Positions 36,668 through 45,328 of a stretch of DNA of 64,000 nucleotides are shown here, piece by piece (within the stretch, counting starts at the first letter, position 1; each line of letters begins with the position of its first letter). The notes beneath the pieces were generated by a model, which was not told where the DNA came from, searched no databases, and worked only from the letters and a program-made list of their open reading frames with translations. The stretch comes from Streptacidiphilus jiangxiensis. Lineage in GTDB: Bacteria; Actinomycetota; Actinomycetes; Streptomycetales; Streptomycetaceae. Made by a program: the position numbers and the translations under genes. Location of the stretch: assembly GCF_900109465.1 (NCBI RefSeq), contig NZ_FOAZ01000008.1:248001-312000 (forward strand). Reading direction: 5' to 3'.

Positions 36668-36946
36668 ATGGCTCCTCTTCTTCCGCGTCGTAGTACCAAG
36701 CAGCCCGCCGACCATGTCGTGACGCTGATCGGCAAGCCCGACTGCCACCTGTGCGAGGACGCCCGCGCGGTGGTCCTGCGGCTCTCCGAGGAGCTGGGCT
36801 TCGCCGTCGAGGAGCTGAACATCAACGAGGACAAGGAGCTGTTCCGCACGTACTGGGAGCAGATCCCGGTCACGTTGATCGACGGCAGGCAGCACGACTT
36901 CTGGAAGGTCGACCCCGCGCGCCTGCGAAAGGCACTGGGCGCATAA
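36668..36946 (+). CDS. Glutaredoxin-like (DUF836) thiol protein
   Basis: The 92-residue cytosolic protein has a thioredoxin fold with CxxC active site (IGKPDCHLCEDA) and the cis-Pro strand QIPVTLIDG. It resembles the glutaredoxin-like family found beside redox and haem genes in actinobacteria. It may reduce disulfides or mixed thiols. It lies upstream of the rex operon, with the exonuclease gene between. Confidence 0.87.
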   Translation: MAPLLPRRSTKQPADHVVTLIGKPDCHLCEDARAVVLRLSEELGFAVEELNINEDKELFRTYWEQIPVTLIDGRQHDFWKVDPARLRKALGA

Positions 36947-37082
36947 CGATTGGGACCACAGCCGATCACAGCCGGAAGATATGTCCGGTTCACCCCGTTG
37001 TAATGGGTTAGCCATGCGCCGTTAGTGCGCTTACCATCGAGGGGTTTTGTGCCGTGGGGGGACGATCCGGAAGGAGCCTCCC

Positions 37083-37811
37083 GTGCAGCCCCCGACCACG
37101 ACGCCACCCCCTCGCGGGTTCGCGGTCGTGGACGTGGAGGCGAGTGGGCGCAGCCCCTGGCGGCACCGTGTGGTGGAGGTCGGCGTCGTGCTCCTCGACT
37201 ACCCGCTGCTGCGCGTCGAGGCCGAGTTCAGCACCCTGATCGACCCGGGCGGCCCGGTCGGCCCGACCGCCGTGCATCGCATCGCCCAGGAGCAGGTGGT
37301 GGGCGCCCCCGACTTCCGCGAGATCGCCCCGCACCTGTCCGACCTGCTGCGCGGCCGGATCCTGGTCGGCCATCATGTCCGCTGCGACCTGGGCTTCCTG
37401 GTACGGGAGTTCGCGCGGATCGGGGTGGCCGTGCCGGAGATGCCCACGCTGTGCACGATGGCGCTCACCGAGCGTGTCCTCGGTGAGCAGCTCCCCGGCC
37501 GCTCCCTCGGCGCCTGCACCGCCGCCTTCGGGCTGCCCGACTTCCCCGCGCACACCGCCCTCGGTGACGCCCGCGCGACCGCGCGCCTGCTGCGCTGCTG
37601 TCTCGGCACCCCGGCCGGCGGGGTCGAACCGGTGCGGGCGATGGTGGAGGGGGCCCAGCGCACGGCGTGGCCCAAGCTGCGCCGCCGGGCGGACGTGGTG
37701 CGCACGCAGAATCGTTCCGCTGTCGTCGCGCCCGGTGCGTACGGCGTACCGTGCGCCGTACCGTACGGCGTTCCGGCCCAGGGTCCGGCGGCTCGGGGGG
37801 AATGGGCGTGA
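37083..37811 (+). CDS. DnaQ-like 3'-5' exonuclease domain protein
   Basis: The 242-residue product from GTG 37083 (GGAAGGAGCC upstream) has the three exonuclease motifs: ExoI VVDVEASG (DxE), ExoII VGHHVRCDLGFLVREF and ExoIII HTALGDARATARLL (H-x4-D). The first 175 residues are the catalytic domain. The C-terminus is basic and ends in a low-complexity YGVPCAVPYGVPAQG repeat encoded by near-palindromic GTAC-rich DNA. It is related to the polymerase III epsilon proofreading subunit but free-standing; a repair role is likely. Confidence 0.87.
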   Translation: MQPPTTTPPPRGFAVVDVEASGRSPWRHRVVEVGVVLLDYPLLRVEAEFSTLIDPGGPVGPTAVHRIAQEQVVGAPDFREIAPHLSDLLRGRILVGHHVRCDLGFLVREFARIGVAVPEMPTLCTMALTERVLGEQLPGRSLGACTAAFGLPDFPAHTALGDARATARLLRCCLGTPAGGVEPVRAMVEGAQRTAWPKLRRRADVVRTQNRSAVVAPGAYGVPCAVPYGVPAQGPAARGEWA

Positions 37812-37848
37812 TGCGTGTCACTCCTGCCGGACAAAACGGACACCATCT

Positions 37849-37866
37849 TTGTGCACGCGTTCACAA
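37849..37866. promoter_or_regulatory. Rex operator (ROP)
   Basis: TTGTGCACGCGTTCACAA is a near-perfect match to the Rex consensus TGTGAACGNNTTCACA, with a single change in the left half. It lies 47 bases upstream of the rex start. Rex binds such sites when NADH is low and releases them at a high NADH/NAD ratio, so the rex-hemACD operon is predicted to be autoregulated by redox state. Confidence 0.92.
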
Positions 37867-37912
37867 AGACATAGCCTGGCGTTCGCAGCCCAGCTTCACC
37901 CTCAGGAGCACC

Positions 37913-38692
37913 GTGGCAACTGGCCGATCCACTCAGAACAACCCCAACGCTGCCGCGTCCAACCGCCGCAGCCGGGGTCGGGGCATCCCCGATGCGACGG
38001 TCGCCCGGCTGCCGCTGTACCTCCGCGCGCTCACCGCCCTGTCCGAGCGCTCGGTCCCCACCGTCTCCTCCGAGGAGCTGGCCGCCGCGGCCGGCGTCAA
38101 CTCCGCGAAGCTGCGCAAGGACTTCTCCTACCTCGGCTCCTACGGCACCCGGGGCGTCGGCTACGACGTCGAGTACCTCGTCTACCAGATCTCCCGCGAG
38201 CTGGGCCTGACCCAGGACTGGCCCGTGGTCATCGTCGGCATCGGAAACCTCGGCCACGCCCTCGCCAACTACGGCGGGTTCGCCTCCCGCGGCTTCCGCG
38301 TCGCCGCCCTGCTCGACGCCGACGCCGCGCTCAGCGGCCAGCTCGTCGCGGGCCTCCCGGTGCGCCACACCGACGAGATGGAGGAGATCGTCCGCTCCGA
38401 GCGGGTCTCCATCGGCGTCATCACCACCCCGCCCGGCGCCGCCCAGCAGGTCTGCGACCGCCTGGTCGCGGCCGGTGTCACCAGCATCCTCAACTTCGCG
38501 CCGACCGTGCTGAACGTGCCCGACGGCGTCGACGTGCGCAAGGTCGACCTCTCCATCGAACTGCAGATCCTCGCCTTCCACGAGCAGCGCAAGGCCGGCG
38601 ACGACCTGGACGACGCCGACCAAGAGGTCCCTGCCACCCCGTCCGCCGCAGTAGTCTCCGAGGGCACCGAACTCGAGGAGGCGGCGGGATGA
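37913..38692 (+). CDS. rex: Redox-sensing transcriptional repressor Rex
   Basis: Rex senses the NADH/NAD ratio and represses respiratory and haem genes. The 259-residue product starts at GTG 37913 with AGGAG upstream. The N-terminal winged helix includes TVSSEELAAAAGVNSAKLRK and DFSYLGSYGTRGVGYDV. The Rossmann domain has VVIVGIGNLGHALANY, and the C-terminal swapped helix is present (VDLSIELQILAFHEQRK). The acidic tail is longer than in many homologs. Its TGA overlaps the hemA ATG, and a Rex operator precedes it. Confidence 0.97.
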   Translation: MATGRSTQNNPNAAASNRRSRGRGIPDATVARLPLYLRALTALSERSVPTVSSEELAAAAGVNSAKLRKDFSYLGSYGTRGVGYDVEYLVYQISRELGLTQDWPVVIVGIGNLGHALANYGGFASRGFRVAALLDADAALSGQLVAGLPVRHTDEMEEIVRSERVSIGVITTPPGAAQQVCDRLVAAGVTSILNFAPTVLNVPDGVDVRKVDLSIELQILAFHEQRKAGDDLDDADQEVPATPSAAVVSEGTELEEAAG

Positions 38693-39996
38693 GTCTGCTG
38701 GTCGTGGGACTGAGCCACCGCAGCGCACCGGTCGGCCTGCTGGAGCGGGCCGCGCTGACGGGACACCAGCCGTCCCGGCTGCTGCACGCCGCCGCCGCGG
38801 CGACGCCGGTGGCCGAGGCGGCCCTGCTGAACACCTGCAACCGCATCGAGCTCTACGCCGACGTGGACAAGTTCCACGCGGGCGTCGCCGAGCTGTCCAC
38901 GCTCCTCGCCGAGCACTCCGGCGTCGCCCTGGACGAGCTCACCGCGCACCTCTACGTGCACTACGAGGACCGCGCCGTGCACCACCTCTTCTCGGTGGCC
39001 TGCGGCCTGGACTCGATGGTCGTCGGCGAGGGCCAGATCCTCGGCCAGCTGCGCGACGCGCTGCACCTGGCCCAGGACCAGCACACCGCCGCCCGTGGCC
39101 TCAACGAGCTGTTCCAGCAGGCCCTGCGGGTCGGCAAGCGGGCCCACAGCGAGACCGCGATCGACAAGGCCGGCCAGACCCTGGTCACCTTCGGCCTGGA
39201 GCAGATCGCCGCCGTCGCCGGGCCCGTCGCGGAACGCAGAGCCCTGGTCGTCGGCGCCGGCTCGATGAGCTCGCTCGCCGCCGCCACCCTTGCCCGCGAG
39301 GGCGTGGCCGAACTGGTCATCGCCAACCGCACGCAGAAGAAGGCGGAGCGCCTCGCCGAACAGCTCGGCGGTCGGGCCGTCCCCTTCGACGAGGTCGGCG
39401 CGGCGCTCGCCGAGGCCGACGTCGTCATCTCCTGTACCGGGGCGGCCGGGATCGTGCTGACCGCAGAGGACCTCGCCCTGGCCGCCGACAAGCGCAGCGC
39501 CTTCGCCGGCCCGCTGTCCGTGCTCGACCTGGCCATGCCCCGCGACGTCGACCCGGCCGCGCACGCCCTGCCCGGTGTCCACCTGGTCGACCTGGAGACC
39601 CTCGCCACCGCCGCCCAGCACGCCGACTCCGGCGCCCTCGACGTCGACGCGGTCCGCCGTATCGTCGCCGACGAGGTCGACGCCTTCGGCGCCGCCCAGC
39701 GCGCGGCCGCGATCACGCCGACCGTCGTCGCCCTGCGCGCCATGGCCACCGAGCTGGTCAACACCGAGCTGGAGCGCCTCGACGGACGCCTCCCCGGCCT
39801 GGACACGCGCACCCGCGCGGAGATCCAGCAGACCGTCCGCCGCGTCGTGGACAAGCTGCTCCACCAGCCGACCGTCCGCGTCAAGCAGCTGGCCGGGGAA
39901 CCCGGCGGCGCCTCCTACGCCGAGGCGCTGCGCGAACTGTTCGACCTCGATCCCATGGCCGTTGAGGCCGTCAGCACTACCAGGATGATCTCATGA
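38689..39996 (+). CDS. hemA: Glutamyl-tRNA reductase HemA
   Basis: HemA reduces glutamyl-tRNA to glutamate-1-semialdehyde, the first committed step of tetrapyrrole synthesis by the C5 route. The 435-residue product has catalytic Cys50 in LLNTCNRIELY. VVGEGQILGQLRDA follows, then the NADPH-binding RALVVGAGSMSSLAAATL with IANRTQKKAE. A C-terminal dimerisation helix completes the protein. ATG 38689 overlaps the rex stop (ATGA), and its own stop overlaps hemC in the same way. Its position in the Rex operon links haem supply to redox state. Confidence 0.97.
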   Translation: MSLLVVGLSHRSAPVGLLERAALTGHQPSRLLHAAAAATPVAEAALLNTCNRIELYADVDKFHAGVAELSTLLAEHSGVALDELTAHLYVHYEDRAVHHLFSVACGLDSMVVGEGQILGQLRDALHLAQDQHTAARGLNELFQQALRVGKRAHSETAIDKAGQTLVTFGLEQIAAVAGPVAERRALVVGAGSMSSLAAATLAREGVAELVIANRTQKKAERLAEQLGGRAVPFDEVGAALAEADVVISCTGAAGIVLTAEDLALAADKRSAFAGPLSVLDLAMPRDVDPAAHALPGVHLVDLETLATAAQHADSGALDVDAVRRIVADEVDAFGAAQRAAAITPTVVALRAMATELVNTELERLDGRLPGLDTRTRAEIQQTVRRVVDKLLHQPTVRVKQLAGEPGGASYAEALRELFDLDPMAVEAVSTTRMIS

Positions 39997-40994
39997 CGGG
40001 TCAGACGGGCACGGGTGTGCCCCCATCCTCCGGAAGCCTCCCCACCGAAGAGCTCCCCCCGTTGCGGCTCGGCACCAGGCGCAGCGCGCTGGCGATGGCC
40101 CAGTCCGGCATGGTCGCCGAGGCCGTCGCCGCGGCGACCGGCCGCCGCGTCGAGCTGGTCGAGATCACCACCTACGGCGACACCTCCCGCGAGGCCCTCG
40201 CCCAGATCGGCGGCACCGGCGTCTTCGTCTCCGCGTTGCGCGACGCGCTGCTCGCCGGGACCATCGACCTCGCCGTGCACTCTCTCAAGGACCTGCCCAC
40301 CGCCGCGCCCGAGGGCCTCGTCCTCGCCGCGGTCCCGCTGCGTGAGGACCCGCGCGACGCGCTCGTCGCGCGCGACGGGCTGACCCTGGCCGAGCTGCTG
40401 GAGAAGGGCGACCCGCTCCACCCGGCCCGCATAGGCACGGGCTCCCCGCGCCGGATGGCACAGCTCCACGCCTGGGCGTCCGCCTCGGGCCTGGCCGTCG
40501 AGACCGTCGCGATCCGCGGCAACGTCGACACCCGGATCGGCTACGTCCGCTCCGGCGAGCTCGACGGCGTGATCCTCGCCGCCGCCGGCCTGAACCGGCT
40601 CGGCCGCCTCGCCGAGGCGACCGAGGTCATCGACACCGACGTGATGCTGCCCGCCCCCGGCCAGGGCGCCCTCGCCATCGAGTGCTCCGCGGCCAACCCC
40701 GAGCTGGCGGCCGCCCTGGCCGTCCTCGACGACGCGCCCACCCGGGCCGCCGTCACCGCCGAGCGCGCGCTGCTGGCCGCGCTGGAGGCCGGCTGCTCCG
40801 CGCCGGTCGGCGCGCTAGCCACCACCCAGGCCGACGAACTCGCCCTGCGGGCCGTCGTCGGCACCGTCGACGGTGCCACCGTCGTGCAGATGTCCACCAC
40901 CGGCGACGACGCCCCCGACGAGCTGGGACGCGGCCTCGCCGCACGCCTGCTCGCCGCCGGCGCGGCCGGCCTCATGGGGGAGCGAGCCAAGTGA
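39993..40994 (+). CDS. hemC: Porphobilinogen deaminase HemC
   Basis: HemC polymerises four porphobilinogens into hydroxymethylbilane. The 333-residue product shows LRLGTRRSALAMAQSG, IDLAVHSLKDLPT and RRMAQLHAW. The dipyrromethane cofactor attaches at the Cys in LEAGCSAPVGA. An N-terminal Ser/Pro extension of about 15 residues precedes the fold. It overlaps hemA and hemD by four bases each (ATGA, GTGA). Confidence 0.96.
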   Translation: MTGQTGTGVPPSSGSLPTEELPPLRLGTRRSALAMAQSGMVAEAVAAATGRRVELVEITTYGDTSREALAQIGGTGVFVSALRDALLAGTIDLAVHSLKDLPTAAPEGLVLAAVPLREDPRDALVARDGLTLAELLEKGDPLHPARIGTGSPRRMAQLHAWASASGLAVETVAIRGNVDTRIGYVRSGELDGVILAAAGLNRLGRLAEATEVIDTDVMLPAPGQGALAIECSAANPELAAALAVLDDAPTRAAVTAERALLAALEAGCSAPVGALATTQADELALRAVVGTVDGATVVQMSTTGDDAPDELGRGLAARLLAAGAAGLMGERAK

Positions 40995-42673
40995 GCCCCA
41001 CCGCCAGTCCCGACACCCCGCGCCGTCCCGTCGGCCAGGTCACCTTCCTGGGTGCCGGCCCCGGTGACCCCGGCCTGTTGACGCTGCGCGCGGTGGAGGT
41101 GCTCGCCTCGGCCGACGTGCTGGTGGCCGACCCGCTCACCGCCGCGGCCGTGCGCGCCCACTGCCCCGCGCAGGTCGAGGTGCACCAGGCCGCCGACGCC
41201 TCCGACGCCTTCGTCCTCGACGAGGGCGGCGTGCTGGGCGGCGACGGCGGCGCCGCGGTCTCCCGCTTCTTCGGCGCCGTCCGCGGTGGCAAGCACGTCG
41301 TCCGCACCGTCGACGGCGACCCGGGCCTCGACGGCCGGGCCGCCGAGGAGATGCTGGCCTGCGCCCAGGCGCACGTCCCCTTCCAGGTCGTGCCCGGCGT
41401 CGCCCAGTCCGTCGGTGTCCCCGCCTACGCCGGTGTGCCGCTGCGCGCGGGCGCGCAGGGCGCGGACGTCCGCTTCGTCGACTGCGGCGGCCTGCTGGCG
41501 GAGTCGGTCTGGGCCGACCTCGGCGCCTGCGAGTCGACGCTCGTCGTCCGCACGGTCCTCGGCTCCGTCCCGGCCTCCGCCGCCGCGCTGGTCACCCACG
41601 GCCGCAAGCCCGAGACGCCCGTCTCGATCACGCTGGAGGGCACCACGACCCGCCAGCGCACCTGGTGCGGCACGCTCGGCACGATCGCGGCCGAGCTGAA
41701 GGCGGCCAAGGTGCTGCCGTCGCCGGTCTCGGCCCCGGTGGACCCGGCGAGCAACGTGATAGTCGTCGTCGGCGAGCAGGTCGAGCGCCGCGCGGAGCTG
41801 TCCTGGTTCGAGACGAAGCCGCTGTTCGGCTGGAACATCCTCGTCCCGCGGACGAAGGACCAGGCCGGCGCGCTCAGCGACCAGCTGCGCGGCTACGGCG
41901 CCGTCCCGAGCGAGGTGCCGACCATCGCGGTCGAGCCGCCGCGCACCCCGCAGCAGATGGAACGCGCCATCAAGGGCCTGGTGACCGGCCGTTACGAGTG
42001 GATCGCGTTCACCTCGGTCAACGCGGTCAAGGCCGTGCGCGAGAAGTTCGAGGAGTACGGGCTCGACGCCCGGGCCTTCGCCGGCATCAAGGTCGCGGCG
42101 GTCGGCGAGACCACCGCGCAGGCCCTGGTCGACTTCGGCGTGAAGCCGGACCTGGTGCCGAGCGGCGAGCAGAGCGCGGCCGGCCTGCTGGACGACTGGC
42201 CGCCGTACGACCCGGTCTTCGACCCGATCGACCGGGTGCTGCTGCCGCGCGCGGACATCGCCACGGAGACGCTGGTCGCCGGCCTGGTCGAGCTCGGCTG
42301 GGAGGTCGACGACGTCACGGCCTACCGCACCGTCCGCGCGGCGCCGCCGCCGGCGGAGACCCGCGAGGCGATCAAGGGCGGCGGCTTCGACGCGGTGATC
42401 TTCACCTCGTCCTCGACCGTCCGCAACCTGGTCGGCATCGCGGGCAAGCCGCACAACGTGACCGTGATCGCCTGCATCGGCCCCGCGACGGCCAAGACCG
42501 CCGAGGAGCACGGGCTCCGCGTGGACGTTCTCGCCCCGGCCCCCTCGGTCCACGCGCTGGCGGAGGCCCTGGCCGAGTTCGGCGGCGCGCGCCGCGACGC
42601 GGCGCTGGAGGCGGGCGAGCCGGTCTACCGGCCCTCCGAGCGGCGGCCCGGGTCGCGTCGGAAGGCGCGTTAG
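40991..42673 (+). CDS. hemD: Fused uroporphyrinogen methyltransferase-like / uroporphyrinogen-III synthase
   Basis: The 560-residue protein joins two domains. Residues about 15-255 resemble the SUMT/CobA class of SAM methyltransferases (VTFLGAGPGDPGLLTLRAVE, DGDPGLDGRAAEEM, VVPGVAQSVGVPAYAG). Residues about 275-545 are uroporphyrinogen-III synthase (NILVPRTKDQAGALSDQL, WIAFTSVNAVKAVRE, VIFTSSSTVRNL, ACIGPATAKTAEEHG). Such fusions are standard in actinobacteria. The expected SUMT block (GGDPFVFGRGGEE) is altered to DGDPGLDGRAAEE, so methyltransferase activity may be reduced. GTG 40991 overlaps the hemC stop. Palindromic repeat copy 4 follows. Confidence 0.92.
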   Translation: MSPTASPDTPRRPVGQVTFLGAGPGDPGLLTLRAVEVLASADVLVADPLTAAAVRAHCPAQVEVHQAADASDAFVLDEGGVLGGDGGAAVSRFFGAVRGGKHVVRTVDGDPGLDGRAAEEMLACAQAHVPFQVVPGVAQSVGVPAYAGVPLRAGAQGADVRFVDCGGLLAESVWADLGACESTLVVRTVLGSVPASAAALVTHGRKPETPVSITLEGTTTRQRTWCGTLGTIAAELKAAKVLPSPVSAPVDPASNVIVVVGEQVERRAELSWFETKPLFGWNILVPRTKDQAGALSDQLRGYGAVPSEVPTIAVEPPRTPQQMERAIKGLVTGRYEWIAFTSVNAVKAVREKFEEYGLDARAFAGIKVAAVGETTAQALVDFGVKPDLVPSGEQSAAGLLDDWPPYDPVFDPIDRVLLPRADIATETLVAGLVELGWEVDDVTAYRTVRAAPPPAETREAIKGGGFDAVIFTSSSTVRNLVGIAGKPHNVTVIACIGPATAKTAEEHGLRVDVLAPAPSVHALAEALAEFGGARRDAALEAGEPVYRPSERRPGSRRKAR

Positions 42674-42690
42674 CCTTTGGGCTGAGGGAA

Positions 42691-42774
42691 GTTGCACTGT
42701 TCAGGGGCGCGGGGAGCTGCGCGAGCGACCGTCTACGTCGGTAGAGGGCTGAGCGCGCAGTTCCCCGCGCCCCT
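42691..42774. repeat. Nested palindromic repeat, copy 4 (between hemD and hemB)
   Basis: The left arm is 42703-42724 (AGGGGCGCGGGG...TGCGCGA) and the right arm is 42753-42774, with two mismatches. GTTGCACT precedes at 42691-42698, as in copy 2, but a matching right outer arm is lost. The inner loop is shorter (28 bases). It lies between hemD and hemB on the same strand and is the only copy inside a functional gene block, so it may attenuate rather than end transcription. Confidence 0.78.
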
Positions 42775-42814
42775 GGGTGGTTGCCTGGCTGAACGATCAG
42801 AAGAAGGCGCAGCA

Positions 42815-43801
42815 ATGGGAATCGAGAGTCCGTACATCCGCCCGCGACGACTGCGTGCGACTCCCGCCGTGCGGCGGCTGGTCGCCGAGACGCGTCTGCA
42901 CCCCGCCGAGCTGATCATGCCGATGTTCGTGCGCGAGGGCATCACCGAGCCGATCCCGGTGAGCTCCATGCCCGGCGTGGTCCAGCACACCCGTGACACC
43001 CTGAAGAAGGCCGCCAACGAGGCCGCTGCCGCGGGCGTCGGCGGCATCATGCTGTTCGGCGTCCCGGCCGTGCAGGACGCGGTCGGCTCCGAGGGCACCA
43101 ACCCGGACGGGATCCTGCAGCAGGCGATCCGCGACGTCGTCGCGGAGGTCGGCGACCAGGTCGTGGTCATGTCGGACCTGTGCCTGGACGAGTACACCGA
43201 CCACGGTCACTGTGGCGTCCTTGCCGCGGACGGCAGCGTCGACAACGACGCGACCCTGCTCCGCTATGCGGAGATGGCGCGGGTGCAGGCCGACGCCGGG
43301 GTCCACATGGTCGGCCCGTCGGGCATGATGGACGGTCAGGTCGCGGTCGTCCGTGAGGCGTTGGACGAGGCGGGGCACCAGGACGTGTCGATCCTCGCCT
43401 ACACCGCGAAGTACGCGTCCGCGTTCTTCGGGCCGTTCCGCGAGGCCGTCGGCTCCTCACTCAAGGGCGACCGCAAGTCCTACCAGCAGGACCCGGCCAA
43501 CGCCCGGGAGTCGCTGCGCGAGCTGGAGTTGGACGTTGCCGAGGGTGCGGACCTGGTGATGGTCAAGCCCGCGATGGCCTACCTGGACGTGCTGCGCCAG
43601 CTGGCCGACCACAGCCCGGTGCCGGTCGCGGCCTACCAGGTGTCCGGCGAGTACGCGATGGTCGAGGCCGCCGCGGCCAACGGCTGGATCGACCGGGACC
43701 GGATGATCCTGGAGACCCTCACCTCGATCCGCCGCGCCGGCGCCGGGCAGATCCTCACCTACTGGGGCACCGAGGTGGCTCAGTGGCTCCGAAACAGTTG
43801 A
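42815..43801 (+). CDS. hemB: Delta-aminolevulinic acid dehydratase (porphobilinogen synthase) HemB
   Basis: HemB condenses two aminolevulinates to porphobilinogen. The 328-residue product contains the metal-binding segment [15 protein letters not shown]. The two Schiff-base Lys regions are [14 protein letters not shown] and [14 protein letters not shown] 42815 is preceded by GAAGAAGG. It lies 141 bases after hemD with repeat copy 4 between, and ends at a strong bidirectional terminator before the rodlin cluster. Confidence 0.96.
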   Translation: MGIESPYIRPRRLRATPAVRRLVAETRLHPAELIMPMFVREGITEPIPVSSMPGVVQHTRDTLKKAANEAAAAGVGGIMLFGVPAVQDAVGSEGTNPDGILQQAIRDVVAEVGDQVVVMSDLCLDEYTDHGHCGVLAADGSVDNDATLLRYAEMARVQADAGVHMVGPSGMMDGQVAVVREALDEAGHQDVSILAYTAKYASAFFGPFREAVGSSLKGDRKSYQQDPANARESLRELELDVAEGADLVMVKPAMAYLDVLRQLADHSPVPVAAYQVSGEYAMVEAAAANGWIDRDRMILETLTSIRRAGAGQILTYWGTEVAQWLRNS

Positions 43802-43843
43802 CCCCAGCGTTGCACAACGGCTGATGCAATCCTGAACAACCAA

Positions 43844-43878
43844 GCAGGGCCCGGGAGTCGGAGACTCCCGGGCCCTGC
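43844..43878. terminator. Strong hairpin between hemB and the rodlin cluster
   Basis: GCAGGGCCCGGGAGTC at 43844-43859 pairs perfectly with GACTCCCGGGCCCTGC at 43863-43878 around a GGA loop. The 16-base stem separates the convergent hemB and rodlin genes. It is the most stable simple hairpin in the window. Confidence 0.88.
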
Positions 43879-43909
43879 TTCGTGGAACTCTTGAGGGTCA
43901 GGGTAAAGC

Positions 43910-44251
43910 TCAGCCGATCAGGTGCGAGGCCGCGCCGTCGCCCGTGGACTGGGTGGCCTGGCCGACGTTGCAGACCTGGTGGAGCTGCTGGTTGCCGACC
44001 GGGACATCCACCTGGACCGGAACCAGCAGGCCGACCTGCACGTGGTGGATCTCGGGCAGGCAGATGTTCGGGTTGTCCAGGAAGTGGAAGTTGGGGCTGT
44101 CGTTGCCCCACGTCCCGGTGACGTTGGTGCCGCCGGCGCCCTGGGTCGACACGGCGGAGCCGTCCGCGTCGCCGATGGCGGAGGCGGGCGTCGCCGTGGC
44201 GGCGATCGCGGCGGCCGCGACGCCGGCGTAGGCGAGAGCCTTCTTCAGCAT
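43910..44251 (-). CDS. Rodlin-like secreted surface protein 1
   Basis: Rodlins organise chaplin fibrils into the rodlet layer of aerial hyphae and spores. The 113-residue product starts MLKKALAYAGVAAAAIA and has a signal peptide ending in ASA followed by IGDADG, like RdlA/RdlB (AIGDD). The mature part has conserved WGNDSPNFHFLDNPNICLPE, a second Cys in QVCNVGQ, and ends GDGAASHLIG, matching the rodlin AHLL region. Assignment is by motif alignment from memory. It is one of three tandem paralogs. Confidence 0.75.
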   Translation of the reverse strand: MLKKALAYAGVAAAAIAATATPASAIGDADGSAVSTQGAGGTNVTGTWGNDSPNFHFLDNPNICLPEIHHVQVGLLVPVQVDVPVGNQQLHQVCNVGQATQSTGDGAASHLIG

Positions 44252-44319
44252 GGGGTGGTTCTCGTTTCTTTCCGACGAGGTGAGGCGGGACCCGCCGATC
44301 GGTGGACGATCGGGAGAGG

Positions 44320-44658
44320 TCAGCCGATCAGGTGGCTCAGCGGAGCGTCACCGAAGGTCTGCGTGGTCTGGCCGACGTTGCAGATCTGGTGGCCCTGCTG
44401 GTTGAGGACCGGGACGTCGACCTGGACCGGCACGACGCCGACCTGGACGTGGTGGACCTCGGGGAGGCAGACGTTCGGGTTGTCCGCGGTGTGGAAGTTC
44501 GGGCTGCCGTTGCCCCAGGTGCCGGTGACGTCGGTGCCGCCCGCGCCCTGGGTCGAGTAGGCCGCGCCGTCGCCGTCGCCGATGGCGAAGGAGGTGCCGG
44601 TGGACATGGCGAGCGCGGTGGCGGCGAGGCCGGCGGCGGCCAGGGACTTCTTGATCAC
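44320..44658 (-). CDS. Rodlin-like secreted surface protein 2
   Basis: The 112-residue paralog starts at GTG 44658 with AGGAG upstream (MIKKSLAAAGLAATALAM). The signal peptide ends near SFA before IGDGDG. The mature segment reads TADNPNVCLPEVHHVQVG, then VPVQVDVPVLNQQGHQICNV, ending PLSHLIG. It is the most diverged of the three in the loop before the C-terminus (TQTFGDAPLS). It lies 68 bases upstream of rodlin 1, with no hairpin between. Confidence 0.74.
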   Translation of the reverse strand: MIKKSLAAAGLAATALAMSTGTSFAIGDGDGAAYSTQGAGGTDVTGTWGNGSPNFHTADNPNVCLPEVHHVQVGVVPVQVDVPVLNQQGHQICNVGQTTQTFGDAPLSHLIG

Positions 44659-44722
44659 GGGATTTCTCCTGGTGAGTTGGTTCAGATCAGTCAGGGGGTA
44701 CTGCGGGCACTGCTGCGGGCTG

Positions 44723-45061
44723 TCAGCCGATCAGGTGCGAGGCCACGCCGTCACCCGTGGACTGGGTGGCCTGGCCGACGTTGCAGGTCTGGTGCAGCTG
44801 CTGGTTGCCGATCGGCACGTCCGCCTGGACCGGCACGAGGCCGACCTGGACGTGGTGGATCTCGGGCAGGCAGATGTTCGGGTTGTCCAGGAAGTGGAAG
44901 TTCGGGCTGTCGTCACCCCAGGTGCCGGTGACGTTGGTGCCGCCCGGGCCTTCCACGGAGCTGGCCATGCCGTCCGCGTTGCCGATGGCCATCGCGGGGG
45001 TGACCGTCGCCGCGAAAGCGGCCACTGCGACTCCGACACCGGCAAAGGACTTCTTGAGCAT
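44723..45061 (-). CDS. Rodlin-like secreted surface protein 3
   Basis: The 112-residue paralog starts at ATG 45061 (MLKKSFAGVGVAVAAFA), with the signal peptide ending near AMA before IGNADG. It shares FHFLDNPNICLPEIHHVQVG and TGDGVASHLIG with rodlin 1 and is probably a recent duplicate. It is the first gene of the minus-strand trio. A possible BldN-type promoter lies 50-80 bases upstream (45112-45140). Confidence 0.75.
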   Translation of the reverse strand: MLKKSFAGVGVAVAAFAATVTPAMAIGNADGMASSVEGPGGTNVTGTWGDDSPNFHFLDNPNICLPEIHHVQVGLVPVQADVPIGNQQLHQTCNVGQATQSTGDGVASHLIG

Positions 45062-45111
45062 TGCTGCGCGCCTTTCTGAACACCTATCAATCCGTCGTGC
45101 TGGCACACAAA

Positions 45112-45140
45112 CCAACGAGAGTGATGGCGTCGGGGTTGCG
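45112..45140 (-). promoter_or_regulatory. Possible sigma BldN promoter of the rodlin trio
   Basis: On the minus strand CGCAAC (45140-45135) and CGTTGG (45117-45112) are separated by 17 bases. This resembles the rsbN promoter (CGTAAC, N16, CGTTGC), with one base more spacing and one mismatch in the -35. It lies 51 bases upstream of rodlin 3. Rodlin genes are known BldN targets, but the match is imperfect. Confidence 0.35.
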
Positions 45141-45328
45141 ACTCCGATCGAGGGAATCCGGCAACTGCCGTGCATGACCGGGACTCACTCACAAGGAGGA
45201 AATTCGCGGGCGACGGAGGGAAATGTGGCGGGGTCACTGCTCCGTACGGGTGGAATATCGAAAACTCCACTCCTGCAACGCTGTTGAATCGCCCCCAACC
45301 CATGCCCAGAAGAGGAATGAGCGTCACC

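Noticed and set aside
37730-37775. GTAC-rich near-palindrome at the end of the exonuclease gene
   Set aside because: It encodes the YGVP repeat in frame and shows no clear dyad centre, so it was not called as a regulatory site.
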